From the NCBI GenBank assembly GCA_014378615.1, contig JACMNI010000026.1:1-44907 (forward strand): 44,907 nucleotides of DNA. The letters run 5' to 3'. Source of the DNA: Candidatus Saccharimonadota bacterium. GTDB taxonomy: Bacteria > Patescibacteriota > Saccharimonadia > Saccharimonadales > UBA4665. Positions 32,810 to 39,716 of the stretch are shown here, one piece after another; within the stretch, counting starts at the first letter, position 1, and every line of letters begins with the position of its first letter. Under the pieces are notes generated by a model. The model was not told the DNA's origin, ran no database searches, and worked only from the letters and a program-made list of their open reading frames with translations. The position numbers were made by a program, and so were the translations under genes.

Positions 32810-33157
32810 CTAGTTTTGTAAGGTGTCGGACGGTGCCAGTGAGACCATGTTCTTGGCCACAGAACTGTTCTGTGCCCGCGACAGTGACTGCAAACGAGCC
32901 GAAGCCACTTCTAGATTGTCGTGATCGCTCTTCAGCTGGCTCTGGCGTTCCTGTAAATTATTAATCTGATAGCCGTAGGCATTAGTTTTAGTGACCTGTG
33001 TCAGATACACCAGTCCTAGCACGCACGCTAGTACAATCAGAATGATGGTGTTGCTCACCGGCCCGAGTCGAGCATCGCTAGCGCGCACTGCAACCGTGTT
33101 ACGCCCTTGGCTGGCATAACGAGTCCGATTCATAGCCAGGCTACTTGAATATGTCAT
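32810..33157 (-). CDS. ftsL: FtsL/DivIC-like division protein
   Basis: The 115-aa bitopic protein has a basic N-terminal tail, one transmembrane helix (ISNTIILIVLACVLGLVYLTQ-like, about residues 35-55) and then a coiled-coil (INNLQERQSQLKSDHDNLEVASARLQSL). This is the FtsL/DivIC architecture, and the position between rsmH and the class B PBP is the classical ftsL site. FtsL activates the FtsW-PBP complex. A 191-nt leader separates it from rsmH. Confidence 0.85.
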   Translation of the reverse strand: MTYSSSLAMNRTRYASQGRNTVAVRASDARLGPVSNTIILIVLACVLGLVYLTQVTKTNAYGYQINNLQERQSQLKSDHDNLEVASARLQSLSRAQNSSVAKNMVSLAPSDTLQN

Positions 33158-33348
33158 AAATAATCATTCTTTTTGTATTTTTATTTTTATTTTTTCGATG
33201 CTGGTGCCAGCCTTCACTCGCATGAAGGCCGGCCACGGAAACTAAGTTCGAATTGTTGTTATCGTAGACTAAACTACTTTAACGACGACTTTGTAGGCGC
33301 GGGAATTGCTTTTAACCTGGATTGGCATGCTATACCCTTTCTTTTTGT
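33158..33348 (-). other. ftsL leader with hairpin and A-rich stretch
   Basis: Between rsmH and ftsL lie a hairpin (GCCTTCA-ctcgca-TGAAGGC, 33210-33229, extendable) and, next to the ftsL start on the minus strand, an unstructured run AAAAAATAAAAATAAAAATACAAAAAG. No typical Shine-Dalgarno was seen. It may be a post-transcriptional control region within the division operon. Confidence 0.45.
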
Positions 33349-34239
33349 TTATTTTTTAACTGCGGCTCGCAGCTTTGCACTTCGAGCACGCGGATTGGTA
33401 ACTAATTCGTTCGTACCGGCTACAACTGGACGTTTAGTAAGAAGTAGTAGTTCAGCGTCGTATCGGTCCCCGGCGGCATTAGCCAGGAATTGTTTGACGA
33501 TGCGGTCTTCGAGACTATGAAAACTGATGACAGCTAATCTACCACCCGGTGCCAACATATCGAGCCATAATGGTAAGCTGCGCTCGAGTTGTCCAAGCTC
33601 ATCATTGACGGCTATGCGCAATGCCTGGAACGTTCTGGTGGCGGGATGGCTGCGACTATACCCTGGCCACGCCTGTTTTACAATGTCAGCCAATTGCGCC
33701 GTAGTGGTTATTGGTCGGGCGGCAACAATAAGGTTGGCAATGCGTTTAGCTTTGGGTTCTTCGCTGTAACGCTTCAGGATACCGGCAATCTTGTCTTCGT
33801 CCCAGTGGTTTACGATGTCACTGGCACTCAGAGTTTGTCGCTGGTCCATTCGCATGTCGAGCGGTCCATCTTCAGAGAACATAAAGCCCCGGTGGGCATC
33901 ATTAAGGTGCGGTGATGATACGCCAAGGTCGGCCAAAATAAGGTCATATGTCGTTCCGTCAGCGCTTAGATCTATGCTAGCTGTCTGGAAGTCGGCGTGT
34001 ATAAGCTGCTCACCGTGATTAAACTGCCCTTTCAAAATTGAAATAGCGTTTTCGTCGCGGTCAACTAGTGTGGTCCGTTGTGGTGCGTTGGTCCGAGCCA
34101 ATACTTCTGAAGCATGACCACCATAGCCCGCGGTCAAATCCAGGTAGCTGTTGCCTGGGGCCGGGTCTAAATACTGCAGTACTTCTTGGAGTAGGACGGG
34201 AACGTGTAACGGAGCGTTTTGGTTTTTGTTTTGGTGCAT
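33349..34239 (-). CDS. rsmH: 16S rRNA (cytosine-1402-N4) methyltransferase
   Basis: The 296-aa protein has MraW/RsmH motifs: HVPVLLQEVLQYLDPAPGNSYLDLTAGYGGHASEVL, DRDENAIS, ILADLGVSSPHLNDAHRGFMFSEDGPLDMRMD, RTFQALRIAVNDEL, GGRLAVISFHSLEDRIVKQF and a basic C-terminus. It methylates C1402 of 16S rRNA. It is second in the mraZ-rsmH-ftsL division cluster, but a 311-nt gap separates it from mraZ. Confidence 0.96.
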   Translation of the reverse strand: MHQNKNQNAPLHVPVLLQEVLQYLDPAPGNSYLDLTAGYGGHASEVLARTNAPQRTTLVDRDENAISILKGQFNHGEQLIHADFQTASIDLSADGTTYDLILADLGVSSPHLNDAHRGFMFSEDGPLDMRMDQRQTLSASDIVNHWDEDKIAGILKRYSEEPKAKRIANLIVAARPITTTAQLADIVKQAWPGYSRSHPATRTFQALRIAVNDELGQLERSLPLWLDMLAPGGRLAVISFHSLEDRIVKQFLANAAGDRYDAELLLLTKRPVVAGTNELVTNPRARSAKLRAAVKK

Positions 34240-34550
34240 CTATTCTTTTGATCTTTTTGTTTTTGAATACGAGATCACCTAATCAGCAGTCAACTGTTTG
34301 TTTTTTTGTAAGTTTTTGTTTTTGTGTAGGATCTTTAATCATATTTGTAAAAGTTTTTACTGATTAAAGATCCAAAAGTTTTTTGAGAGACTTATGTGTG
34401 AGGTGGAGTTTTGGGAGGTGTTTTAAAAGGTACGAGGGTTTTTTATGTGGTTGGCCCCAAGGTGCCACTGTTGACTGCCGAATAGCTAAACTCGAAAGTT
34501 TGATATTCGGTTGTTGGTTTCCAAATTGTTAAGGAGCAGTAACTAGTGGG
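34240..34550 (-). promoter_or_regulatory. mraZ-rsmH intergenic leader with promoter
   Basis: This 311-nt gap holds no gene. On the minus strand TTGACT (34293-34288) followed 18 nt later by TATTCA is a possible rsmH promoter. A perfect 13-bp inverted repeat lies at 34329-34373. The stretch next to rsmH is A/C-rich (CAAAAACAAAAAC...CAAAAAAACAAAC) and should be unstructured. The part nearest mraZ shows no pattern I can name. Confidence 0.5.
34329..34373. repeat. 13-bp perfect inverted repeat in the mraZ-rsmH gap
   Basis: GGATCTTTAATCA (34329-34341) pairs with TGATTAAAGATCC (34361-34373), and the loop adds GTAAAA/TTTTAC. A T-run follows on the plus strand only (AAAAGTTTTTTG), the wrong side for terminating mraZ. 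It could be an operator or an RNA hairpin within the mraZ-rsmH transcript. Confidence 0.65.
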
Positions 34551-34925
34551 TTATTTTTTGGCTTGGTCCGGGCTGATTAAACGCCAGTATTGGCCGACAC
34601 CGATAGCCACAACATCACGGTTGAGTCCCGCGTAGTCCAGCAAATGCTGTTCTAGCGTGATTCGTCCCTGTTTGCCGTCTGGCTGCATCTCTACTTTGCC
34701 CATTCGGAATTGCACGTTTAAATCGGCAATTCGCTCGTCTAAAATGTCGCCGGCTAGCCGAGGCTCAACCAGATTATTCCAGACGTCTAATGGGTAGAGG
34801 TGCAAATACTTACCAAAGCCTCTAGTGACGACTGCTCCGCTGGCGAAGCGATCACGAAGTTCCGGCGGTATGGTTAACCGACGCTTATCGTCAAGCTTGC
34901 GTTCGAAGTAGTCTACCGTAGCCAT
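34551..34925 (-). CDS. mraZ: Transcriptional regulator / division protein MraZ
   Basis: At 124 aa, slightly short of the typical ~140-150, it has two SpoVT-AbrB-like halves: DYFERKLDDKRRLTIPPELRDRF...VVTRGFGKYLHLYPLDVWNNL and the second unit ...GRITLEQHLLDYAGLNRDVVAIGVGQYWRLIS. MraZ binds repeated TGGGN-type boxes upstream of its own gene. Boxes of this kind with 10-bp phasing are present upstream. It is the first gene of the division cluster. Confidence 0.94.
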   Translation of the reverse strand: MATVDYFERKLDDKRRLTIPPELRDRFASGAVVTRGFGKYLHLYPLDVWNNLVEPRLAGDILDERIADLNVQFRMGKVEMQPDGKQGRITLEQHLLDYAGLNRDVVAIGVGQYWRLISPDQAKK

Positions 34926-34998
34926 TGGTTGGTACCTTGCGGTGTTCCCTTTAAGTTACTAGTGGTTTTTGTTTTTTAATTCGGGAGCTGTTTGTGCT

Positions 34999-35043
34999 AC
35001 CTAATGTTACCCACTGACAATACAATACTACCCACGTTCACCC
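34999..35043 (-). promoter_or_regulatory. Candidate MraZ operator boxes
   Basis: On the minus strand GGGT at 35043-35040, GGGT at 35033-35030, GGGT at 35012-35009 and AGGT at 35002-34999 are spaced 10, 21 and 10 bp, i.e. on one DNA face. The known MraZ operator is a series of TGGGN repeats 10 bp apart upstream of mraZ, so autoregulation is likely. Confidence 0.6.
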
Positions 35044-35060
35044 CCCGCAATACACAATAT

Positions 35061-35097
35061 AGAGAAAAGGTGGTGTTTTTGACACCACCTTTTCTCT
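35061..35097 (-). terminator. Terminator between the secreted pair and mraZ
   Basis: A perfect 16-bp stem AGAGAAAAGGTGGTGT/ACACCACCTTTTCTCT with a 5-nt loop lies 15 nt past the stop of the 35112-35744 gene. T-rich outer stems suit termination in either direction. It separates that gene from the mraZ promoter. Confidence 0.85.
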
Positions 35098-35111
35098 ACC
35101 GAGGTCACGGA

Positions 35112-35744
35112 CTATCCTACTAGACCTAGGTGCTCTCTGTTGATCTGTTGTTCGAATACGGCATCCGCGATAATCTGACCGCTCGCCAGCGGGATTTGTT
35201 CTTTACCACTCGATTCTAATTTCTGATTAGCACTAACGTTAACCGAGATATCAGTCGGATTTGCTATCGGTCCTATGCCCGGGTAAGAAAAGCCTGTTAC
35301 AAATGGTTCTCCACCTGTTACATTAGCGTCGAGCTGCGTAGCATTAATCCAGTTTATATCGTCAGTTTTAGCTGTATTAGGTGCTGCTTTATCGTTTACA
35401 ATTGAAAATCCGTACCAGGTGTCTCCTATGTCATCGACATGTTTCAAAGGACGATCCACGCGCAATACCATACCCTTTGGTACTGTTCCCGCAGTTGTAG
35501 TTGGTCCTTCTTCCCTATTACTTTGCATAATTGGAGCCGTATGATAAGTGGCACCCGCGCGAACCGCTAAGACGAGGTTAGGTACTGTTTCGGTCTCAGC
35601 AATAGCTGCTTTTTCAACGACATCATAATGTTTGCGAGTACCATCGTTACTATATTGATTGAGTCCGATTAAAGCTACAGTGCCAAGTGCCAAAAAAGCA
35701 CCAGTTCTAACTAGCTTACTTTGATTTGGAGACGAGTGTTTCAT
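35112..35744 (-). CDS. 210-aa secreted or anchored protein, SH3-like region
   Basis: A basic start and hydrophobic segment (LVRTGAFLALGTVALIGL) mark a signal peptide or anchor. The extracytoplasmic part has an SH3b-like stretch (LVLAVRAGATYHTAPIMQ...GTVPKGMVLRVDRPLKH...DTWYGFSIVND), the pattern of bacterial SH3 cell-wall-binding domains, but the family is not certain. The C-terminal part is Ser/Asn-rich. It is encoded 14 nt after the 88-aa gene and ends at a strong terminator. The role is unknown, with surface attachment possible. Confidence 0.65.
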   Translation of the reverse strand: MKHSSPNQSKLVRTGAFLALGTVALIGLNQYSNDGTRKHYDVVEKAAIAETETVPNLVLAVRAGATYHTAPIMQSNREEGPTTTAGTVPKGMVLRVDRPLKHVDDIGDTWYGFSIVNDKAAPNTAKTDDINWINATQLDANVTGGEPFVTGFSYPGIGPIANPTDISVNVSANQKLESSGKEQIPLASGQIIADAVFEQQINREHLGLVG

Positions 35745-35758
35745 AGATTTTCCTTTGT

Positions 35759-36025
35759 TTAAATGCGGCCAGTGCGGCCGGGGGTGCGCTGTGAAGCGCT
35801 GTAACTAATATAATGTGGCCCAGCTTCTTCCCGTTCACGGCGCTCCGGGTTGGCTTCTTTACTGTCACCCGCTAATGCGTAAGCCGGTGACAGTAAAGCC
35901 GCTTTTATTGGTCGTTCTGGCATTTCTACCAGGCCGGCCAAGGTTGCAATCGTCATCAGGGCGAAGCCTAACTGACGAGTCATGCCCGTAATGTTTGTAT
36001 TGTTTTTTATATTTATTTGTGACAT
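35759..36025 (-). CDS. 88-aa small membrane or secreted protein
   Basis: I do not recognise the family. The protein has an N-terminal polar segment, one hydrophobic helix (LGFALMTIATLAGLVEM), and a charged tail (KEANPERREREEAGPHYISYSASQRTPGRTGRI). The start is ambiguous, since upstream sequence is AT-rich with no obvious Shine-Dalgarno. It precedes the SH3-like secreted protein by 14 nt, so they may function together. Confidence 0.5.
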   Translation of the reverse strand: MSQINIKNNTNITGMTRQLGFALMTIATLAGLVEMPERPIKAALLSPAYALAGDSKEANPERREREEAGPHYISYSASQRTPGRTGRI

Positions 36026-36074
36026 TACTACATAACAGTAGCAAGTTCTAGGTGTTTTGTCAAGCTTATGCTTA

Positions 36075-37058
36075 TCATTGCAAAAGATTGCTTATAGCGT
36101 CAACGACTGCCCTGGCGTCGTGTCGTATGAGTGACCGTTCTATAAACTGATCATTTGGATTACGAGCTATCGGCTTGTGCGATAAGAAGTTGCCGCCAAT
36201 AGCCTGAAAATGCGCCTTCTCGAGTTGGTATTGATCAACAATAACGGGGTGTTCTTGCTCCAGCGCATAGCGTTTCAGTAGTTGGGGTGACGGCTTATCC
36301 TGGTTGTATAAAACGTAATCTAGCTGTCGTGGCGCAATAAAGCGTTCTAACTCGCTAGCATAGTCATGCACCGCAAAATCGACGGTGTGGTTTGGCTTGT
36401 TAACCAGATTACAAACGAAAACGACTTTGGCCGAGGATTTAGCTAGGGCTTGGGCCACACCGTCGACAATTAACGCCGGTGCCAAAGACGCATAGAGATT
36501 GCCGGGAGCAATTATTATAATCTCGGCCTCGCTGATGGCGGCCGCGGCGCGCGGCGCGATGTGGGCTGTAGCGGCAATACTTAGATCCGGCTTGGTATGG
36601 GGCGGCAAATTGGTGAGCTCAATCGCTCGCTGCCCCTGCACCGTCTGAGCATTGGCCGTCATGATTAATTGGCAGTCATCAAGCGTTATCGGCAGCACTT
36701 TGCCGGTTATCCTTAATATACCGCCAGCCATACGAACACCGTCTTCAAAACTGCCAGTCATTATTTCGACGGCGCTAAGGAATATATTGCCAAACGAGTG
36801 CCCTTCTAAGGTGCCGTTGGGAAACCTAAAAGTAAATAAATCGCGCAGTTCTTGAGGGGCATCGCTGAGGGCTACGAGGCACTGTCTAATGTCGCCGGGT
36901 GGCAAGACGCCGAGTTCATCGCGCAGGACCCCCGTAGAACCGCCGTCATCGGCCATATTTACTAGGGCGGTAATGTTAAGTGTGAGTTTTTTCAGCTCCT
37001 GTAGGAGCGTGTAACTACCGGTACCGCCACCGATAAGTGCAATCTTTGGATTAGACAT
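36075..37058 (-). CDS. yvcK: YvcK/CofD-like protein (gluconeogenesis factor family)
   Basis: The 327-aa protein has the family signature IALIGGGTGSYTLLQELKKL, VNMADDGGSTGVLRDELGVLPPGDIRQCLVALS, EGHSFGNIFLSAV and IIIAPGNLYASLAPALIV. In Firmicutes and Actinobacteria YvcK/CuvA binds UDP-sugars and helps coordinate cell-wall synthesis and morphology. It lacks its usual partners (rapZ, whiA) here. A -10-like CATAAT lies 7 nt before the ATG with no Shine-Dalgarno. Confidence 0.93.
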   Translation of the reverse strand: MSNPKIALIGGGTGSYTLLQELKKLTLNITALVNMADDGGSTGVLRDELGVLPPGDIRQCLVALSDAPQELRDLFTFRFPNGTLEGHSFGNIFLSAVEIMTGSFEDGVRMAGGILRITGKVLPITLDDCQLIMTANAQTVQGQRAIELTNLPPHTKPDLSIAATAHIAPRAAAAISEAEIIIIAPGNLYASLAPALIVDGVAQALAKSSAKVVFVCNLVNKPNHTVDFAVHDYASELERFIAPRQLDYVLYNQDKPSPQLLKRYALEQEHPVIVDQYQLEKAHFQAIGGNFLSHKPIARNPNDQFIERSLIRHDARAVVDAISNLLQ

Positions 37059-37079
37059 ACTATCGATTATGGTACCAGA

Positions 37080-37727
37080 TTAATGCGCTTGGACATCAAG
37101 CACAACTGGCTCACCCGTTCTGAGCGGCACGAACGTTATATCGTTATGGGCAAACAATGGCTCGAGCTGGTCGTACATTTGCAGGCGAGCTTCATCGCGC
37201 AAATGCCAGTCGTGAATCGGCAAAATGTACGCCGGTTTTAATTCCAATGCCAAATTGACAGCCTTGATGGTACTGCCCCATGGGCCGGTAACCGGTAGCG
37301 CCAACACGGCTTTAGTCTCCGTGAAACTATGACTGTCACCTGGGTGCGTGAGCAAATCTATATAATGGACACCGATTTCTTCGGGCTGCGGGTACAAGGG
37401 TGCTACACTTTCGTGCGGTGAGTCAAAGAATATAATGCCGTCGCTTGGCTCACTGACCGCCGTGATATCCTCTTTCTCTAATTGGTCCACTACTTCTGGC
37501 GGGGCGGTAATACGTACCGTCGGAAATTTGGCTACTAGTTGTTGCATAAGCTTGATACTTAGATGGTCGCCGTGGCCATGGGTAATAATAATGTCGTCTA
37601 GGAACTCTAAATCGTCGACGTTTAGGGCGGCTTCGCTCATCATGCCCGGATCAAACAGCGCTGTCCGATTGAGTGGCCCGGGCATTTCCACTAACAAGCA
37701 AGAGTGCTCAAACTTAGTTATTTTCAT
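37080..37727 (-). CDS. Metallo-beta-lactamase-fold hydrolase (UlaG-like)
   Basis: The supported protein is ~215 aa, starting at MKITKFEHSCLLVEM (37727). This ATG has a GGAG ribosome site 9 nt upstream, whereas the track start (37799) adds a non-conserved stretch. The fold shows the metal motif THGHGDHLS, later HPGDSHSF and a final PIHDWHLRDEA. The family contains UlaG and YtkL-type hydrolases of small, often phosphorylated, substrates. It ends 21 nt upstream of yvcK on the same strand. Confidence 0.82.
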   Translation of the reverse strand: MKITKFEHSCLLVEMPGPLNRTALFDPGMMSEAALNVDDLEFLDDIIITHGHGDHLSIKLMQQLVAKFPTVRITAPPEVVDQLEKEDITAVSEPSDGIIFFDSPHESVAPLYPQPEEIGVHYIDLLTHPGDSHSFTETKAVLALPVTGPWGSTIKAVNLALELKPAYILPIHDWHLRDEARLQMYDQLEPLFAHNDITFVPLRTGEPVVLDVQAH

Positions 37728-37804
37728 GTTTGTAATCTCCGTTCGTTGTCTTAGGATCATAGCAGTGACACCAAGGTCGAGCTGTAATATAACCGACAAC
37801 GCGG

Positions 37805-38392
37805 CTATTTTTTCTTATGATCGCGGTACGCTAGCAAGCGGCGCTTTTGATCTAGGCGCACAATTTTATCTTCAAATGGCTTTAACAGACTTGAATACTG
37901 CCAATTCGGCGTCAGAATATTAGCCAGTTTTTTCTGTTCTAGTAAATATTCGGCCAGGCTAAAGAAATCACCGTCACCCGAAACTATGATGGCTTGATCG
38001 TAATTCGGCATTTCTTTCATGGCATATAGTACCAGCTCGGCGTCAACGTTGCCTTTAATGGTCGGTTTTTCTTTTTCCTTTGGCTCTTTGGAGTCCTTAT
38101 CAGCAGTTTTGTTTGCCGCCTCCCCTTCCACTGGGTCTTGGTGCATGGCGCTGACATCTACCGTTGGCTTTAGAACAATAAGGTAACCTAATTCGTGCAT
38201 ATGTTCGTAGAGTGACTCGTTATCGCTCATATAGCCGATAAACAAATAGGCGTGCGTGACATTGTAGGTATCGCGGAGGTATTCGCGGAATTTTCGCCAA
38301 TCCAACTTCCAACCCATCCGCTGGGTACCGAGGTTCAAATTCTGACTGTCAACAAAGGCATAGGTTATCGGTTTGGTAGCGCGTCGTCTCAT
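37805..38392 (-). CDS. NYN (LabA/DUF88)-domain putative RNase
   Basis: The ~195-aa protein has a PIN-like NYN fold: YAFVDSQNLNLG (first acidic residue), HAYLFIGYM, VDAELVLYAMKEM and AIIVSGDGDFFSLAEYL, the acidic cluster of Mg-dependent nucleases. A Lys/Glu-rich insertion (NKTADKDSKEPKEKEKPTIKG) breaks the middle. The track start (TTG, 38410) is replaced by the ATG at 38392, because TACACT (38406-38401) lies 8 nt before it with no Shine-Dalgarno. It probably processes or degrades RNA; the target is unknown. Confidence 0.83.
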   Translation of the reverse strand: MRRRATKPITYAFVDSQNLNLGTQRMGWKLDWRKFREYLRDTYNVTHAYLFIGYMSDNESLYEHMHELGYLIVLKPTVDVSAMHQDPVEGEAANKTADKDSKEPKEKEKPTIKGNVDAELVLYAMKEMPNYDQAIIVSGDGDFFSLAEYLLEQKKLANILTPNWQYSSLLKPFEDKIVRLDQKRRLLAYRDHKKK

Positions 38393-38422
38393 TTGCTTCA
38401 AGTGTAGCAAGAACTCGCGCAG

Positions 38423-38980
38423 TTACACCATAGGCTTGTAGATTTTGAGTCGGTTCGTATATCCGGTTACGCGGTATGGCTTTAAGCGGTATGCCTGCAA
38501 TCGGCGAATCTCCCGAGTTAAGCAATACGTTAGTGGTAGGTAGACGCATATTACTAAACCAGTTGGCGAGCGCACTATACGGTTAGCGGTGCCAAGATGG
38601 GGTAAAACAGCAAACGTACGCCCGACAACTTGACTATCAGAAATGGCTGTATCGGCGGTGGGGTTGTGGTCGCCCTTAACGATTATTCGCTGAGGGCCAG
38701 TGTTGATGGCAATAATCCTATGGCTGATCAACGTCGTCTGCCCCACGGGTCGATAACTCACTATATCGCCGAGGGCTAAGCTCTTGGCGCTCACTGGCTG
38801 GACAACTACGGCATCGCCTACCTTCAATGAAGGCGACATACTGCCGGTTTGCACGCCCATTATCCTAATGTGGTGATGATGGATGGTCCAACTTATTAGC
38901 ACAAGTAAGGTGCTCAGGCCTAGCAATACCGAGATCGCTAGGCCCTGAAGAAACCAGAGGACTGATTTCTGAAGCCGCAT
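38423..38980 (-). CDS. SipW-type signal peptidase I
   Basis: The 185-aa protein has an N-terminal membrane helix (FLQGLAISVLLGLSTLLVLISW), the catalytic Ser in TGSMSPS, then LGDIVSYRP, and a His (LISHRIIAI) in place of the usual Lys general base. This marks the Ser/His (ER-type, SipW) signal peptidases. A second hydrophobic helix near residue 140 follows. It overlaps the stop of the TasA-like gene by one base, which is the classical SipW-substrate arrangement. Confidence 0.9.
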   Translation of the reverse strand: MRLQKSVLWFLQGLAISVLLGLSTLLVLISWTIHHHHIRIMGVQTGSMSPSLKVGDAVVVQPVSAKSLALGDIVSYRPVGQTTLISHRIIAINTGPQRIIVKGDHNPTADTAISDSQVVGRTFAVLPHLGTANRIVRSPTGLVICVYLPLTYCLTREIRRLQAYRLKPYRVTGYTNRLKIYKPMV

Positions 38981-39558
38981 TAGTTAACCGCATTACCCGT
39001 TACGGTGAAATCGATAGCGCCAATTGAAGCCGCTGGCCCGCTAAAAGCGTCGGTTGTCATAGAGACTTGCAATGTAAAGGGGTGTACTTGCTGCTGAAAC
39101 AAAACGGGTAGGATTGAAACTATGGCGCCGCCAGTAGCATTACTGTCGATGAGCGACTGCAATGAAAAGGTTTGGGCCTGGCCGCTAGCAGTCGACGTTA
39201 GCACGACACTAACCTTAGCCAGATCAACCCCGTCGGGATTAGTTGGCGTACTGCTGACTCCGAGTTTGATTGATAGTGGCGTACCGCCGGCATTCTTTAG
39301 ATATACAGGGTATCCTGGGCTGGGGGATAATGTACCACCAGGGATAACGTTCATGAAGGCTAGCCCAGACTGGGTATTTGAAAAGGTAGTGCCATCGCGG
39401 CTTACTACCAAATTTGCGGTAGCCGTCTGAATGGTGCTGCCGGTGAATTTTGATTGCCCTTGCAGCGCCGCGTAGGTTACGCCACTAAGTATTCCGAGAA
39501 GTAGCGCGATAAAGAGCGTTCCCCGAGCAATTGGATTAATAAATATTCGACGTTGCAT
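38980..39558 (-). CDS. TasA/camelysin-like secreted protein
   Basis: The 192-aa protein has a signal peptide (RGTLFIALLLGILSGVTYAALQGQS). A beta-rich domain follows with features of SipW-dependent TasA/camelysin proteins: TANLVVSRDGTTFSNTQSGLAF, VIPGGTLSPSPGYPVYLKNAGGTPLSIKLGV. TasA proteins form extracellular fibres. The immediately downstream SipW-type peptidase (1-nt overlap) supports the assignment. A Shine-Dalgarno (AAGGAG) precedes the ATG. In a Saccharibacterium this could be a surface fibre for attachment to a host bacterium (inference). Confidence 0.75.
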   Translation of the reverse strand: MQRRIFINPIARGTLFIALLLGILSGVTYAALQGQSKFTGSTIQTATANLVVSRDGTTFSNTQSGLAFMNVIPGGTLSPSPGYPVYLKNAGGTPLSIKLGVSSTPTNPDGVDLAKVSVVLTSTASGQAQTFSLQSLIDSNATGGAIVSILPVLFQQQVHPFTLQVSMTTDAFSGPAASIGAIDFTVTGNAVN

Positions 39559-39716
39559 ACTGACTCCTTAGTTAAGTAGTCGTAGCATGGCAGCGGCCAG
39601 AATCTAGGTCAAAAGTTTACTGCAGGAAGTTAATAATTGGGCTATGTCGGCATTTCCCCAGTGATTTAACTAATCTGTTAAGTAAGCGTTAGCGACGATT
39701 AGCAGCAGTTAAGATT

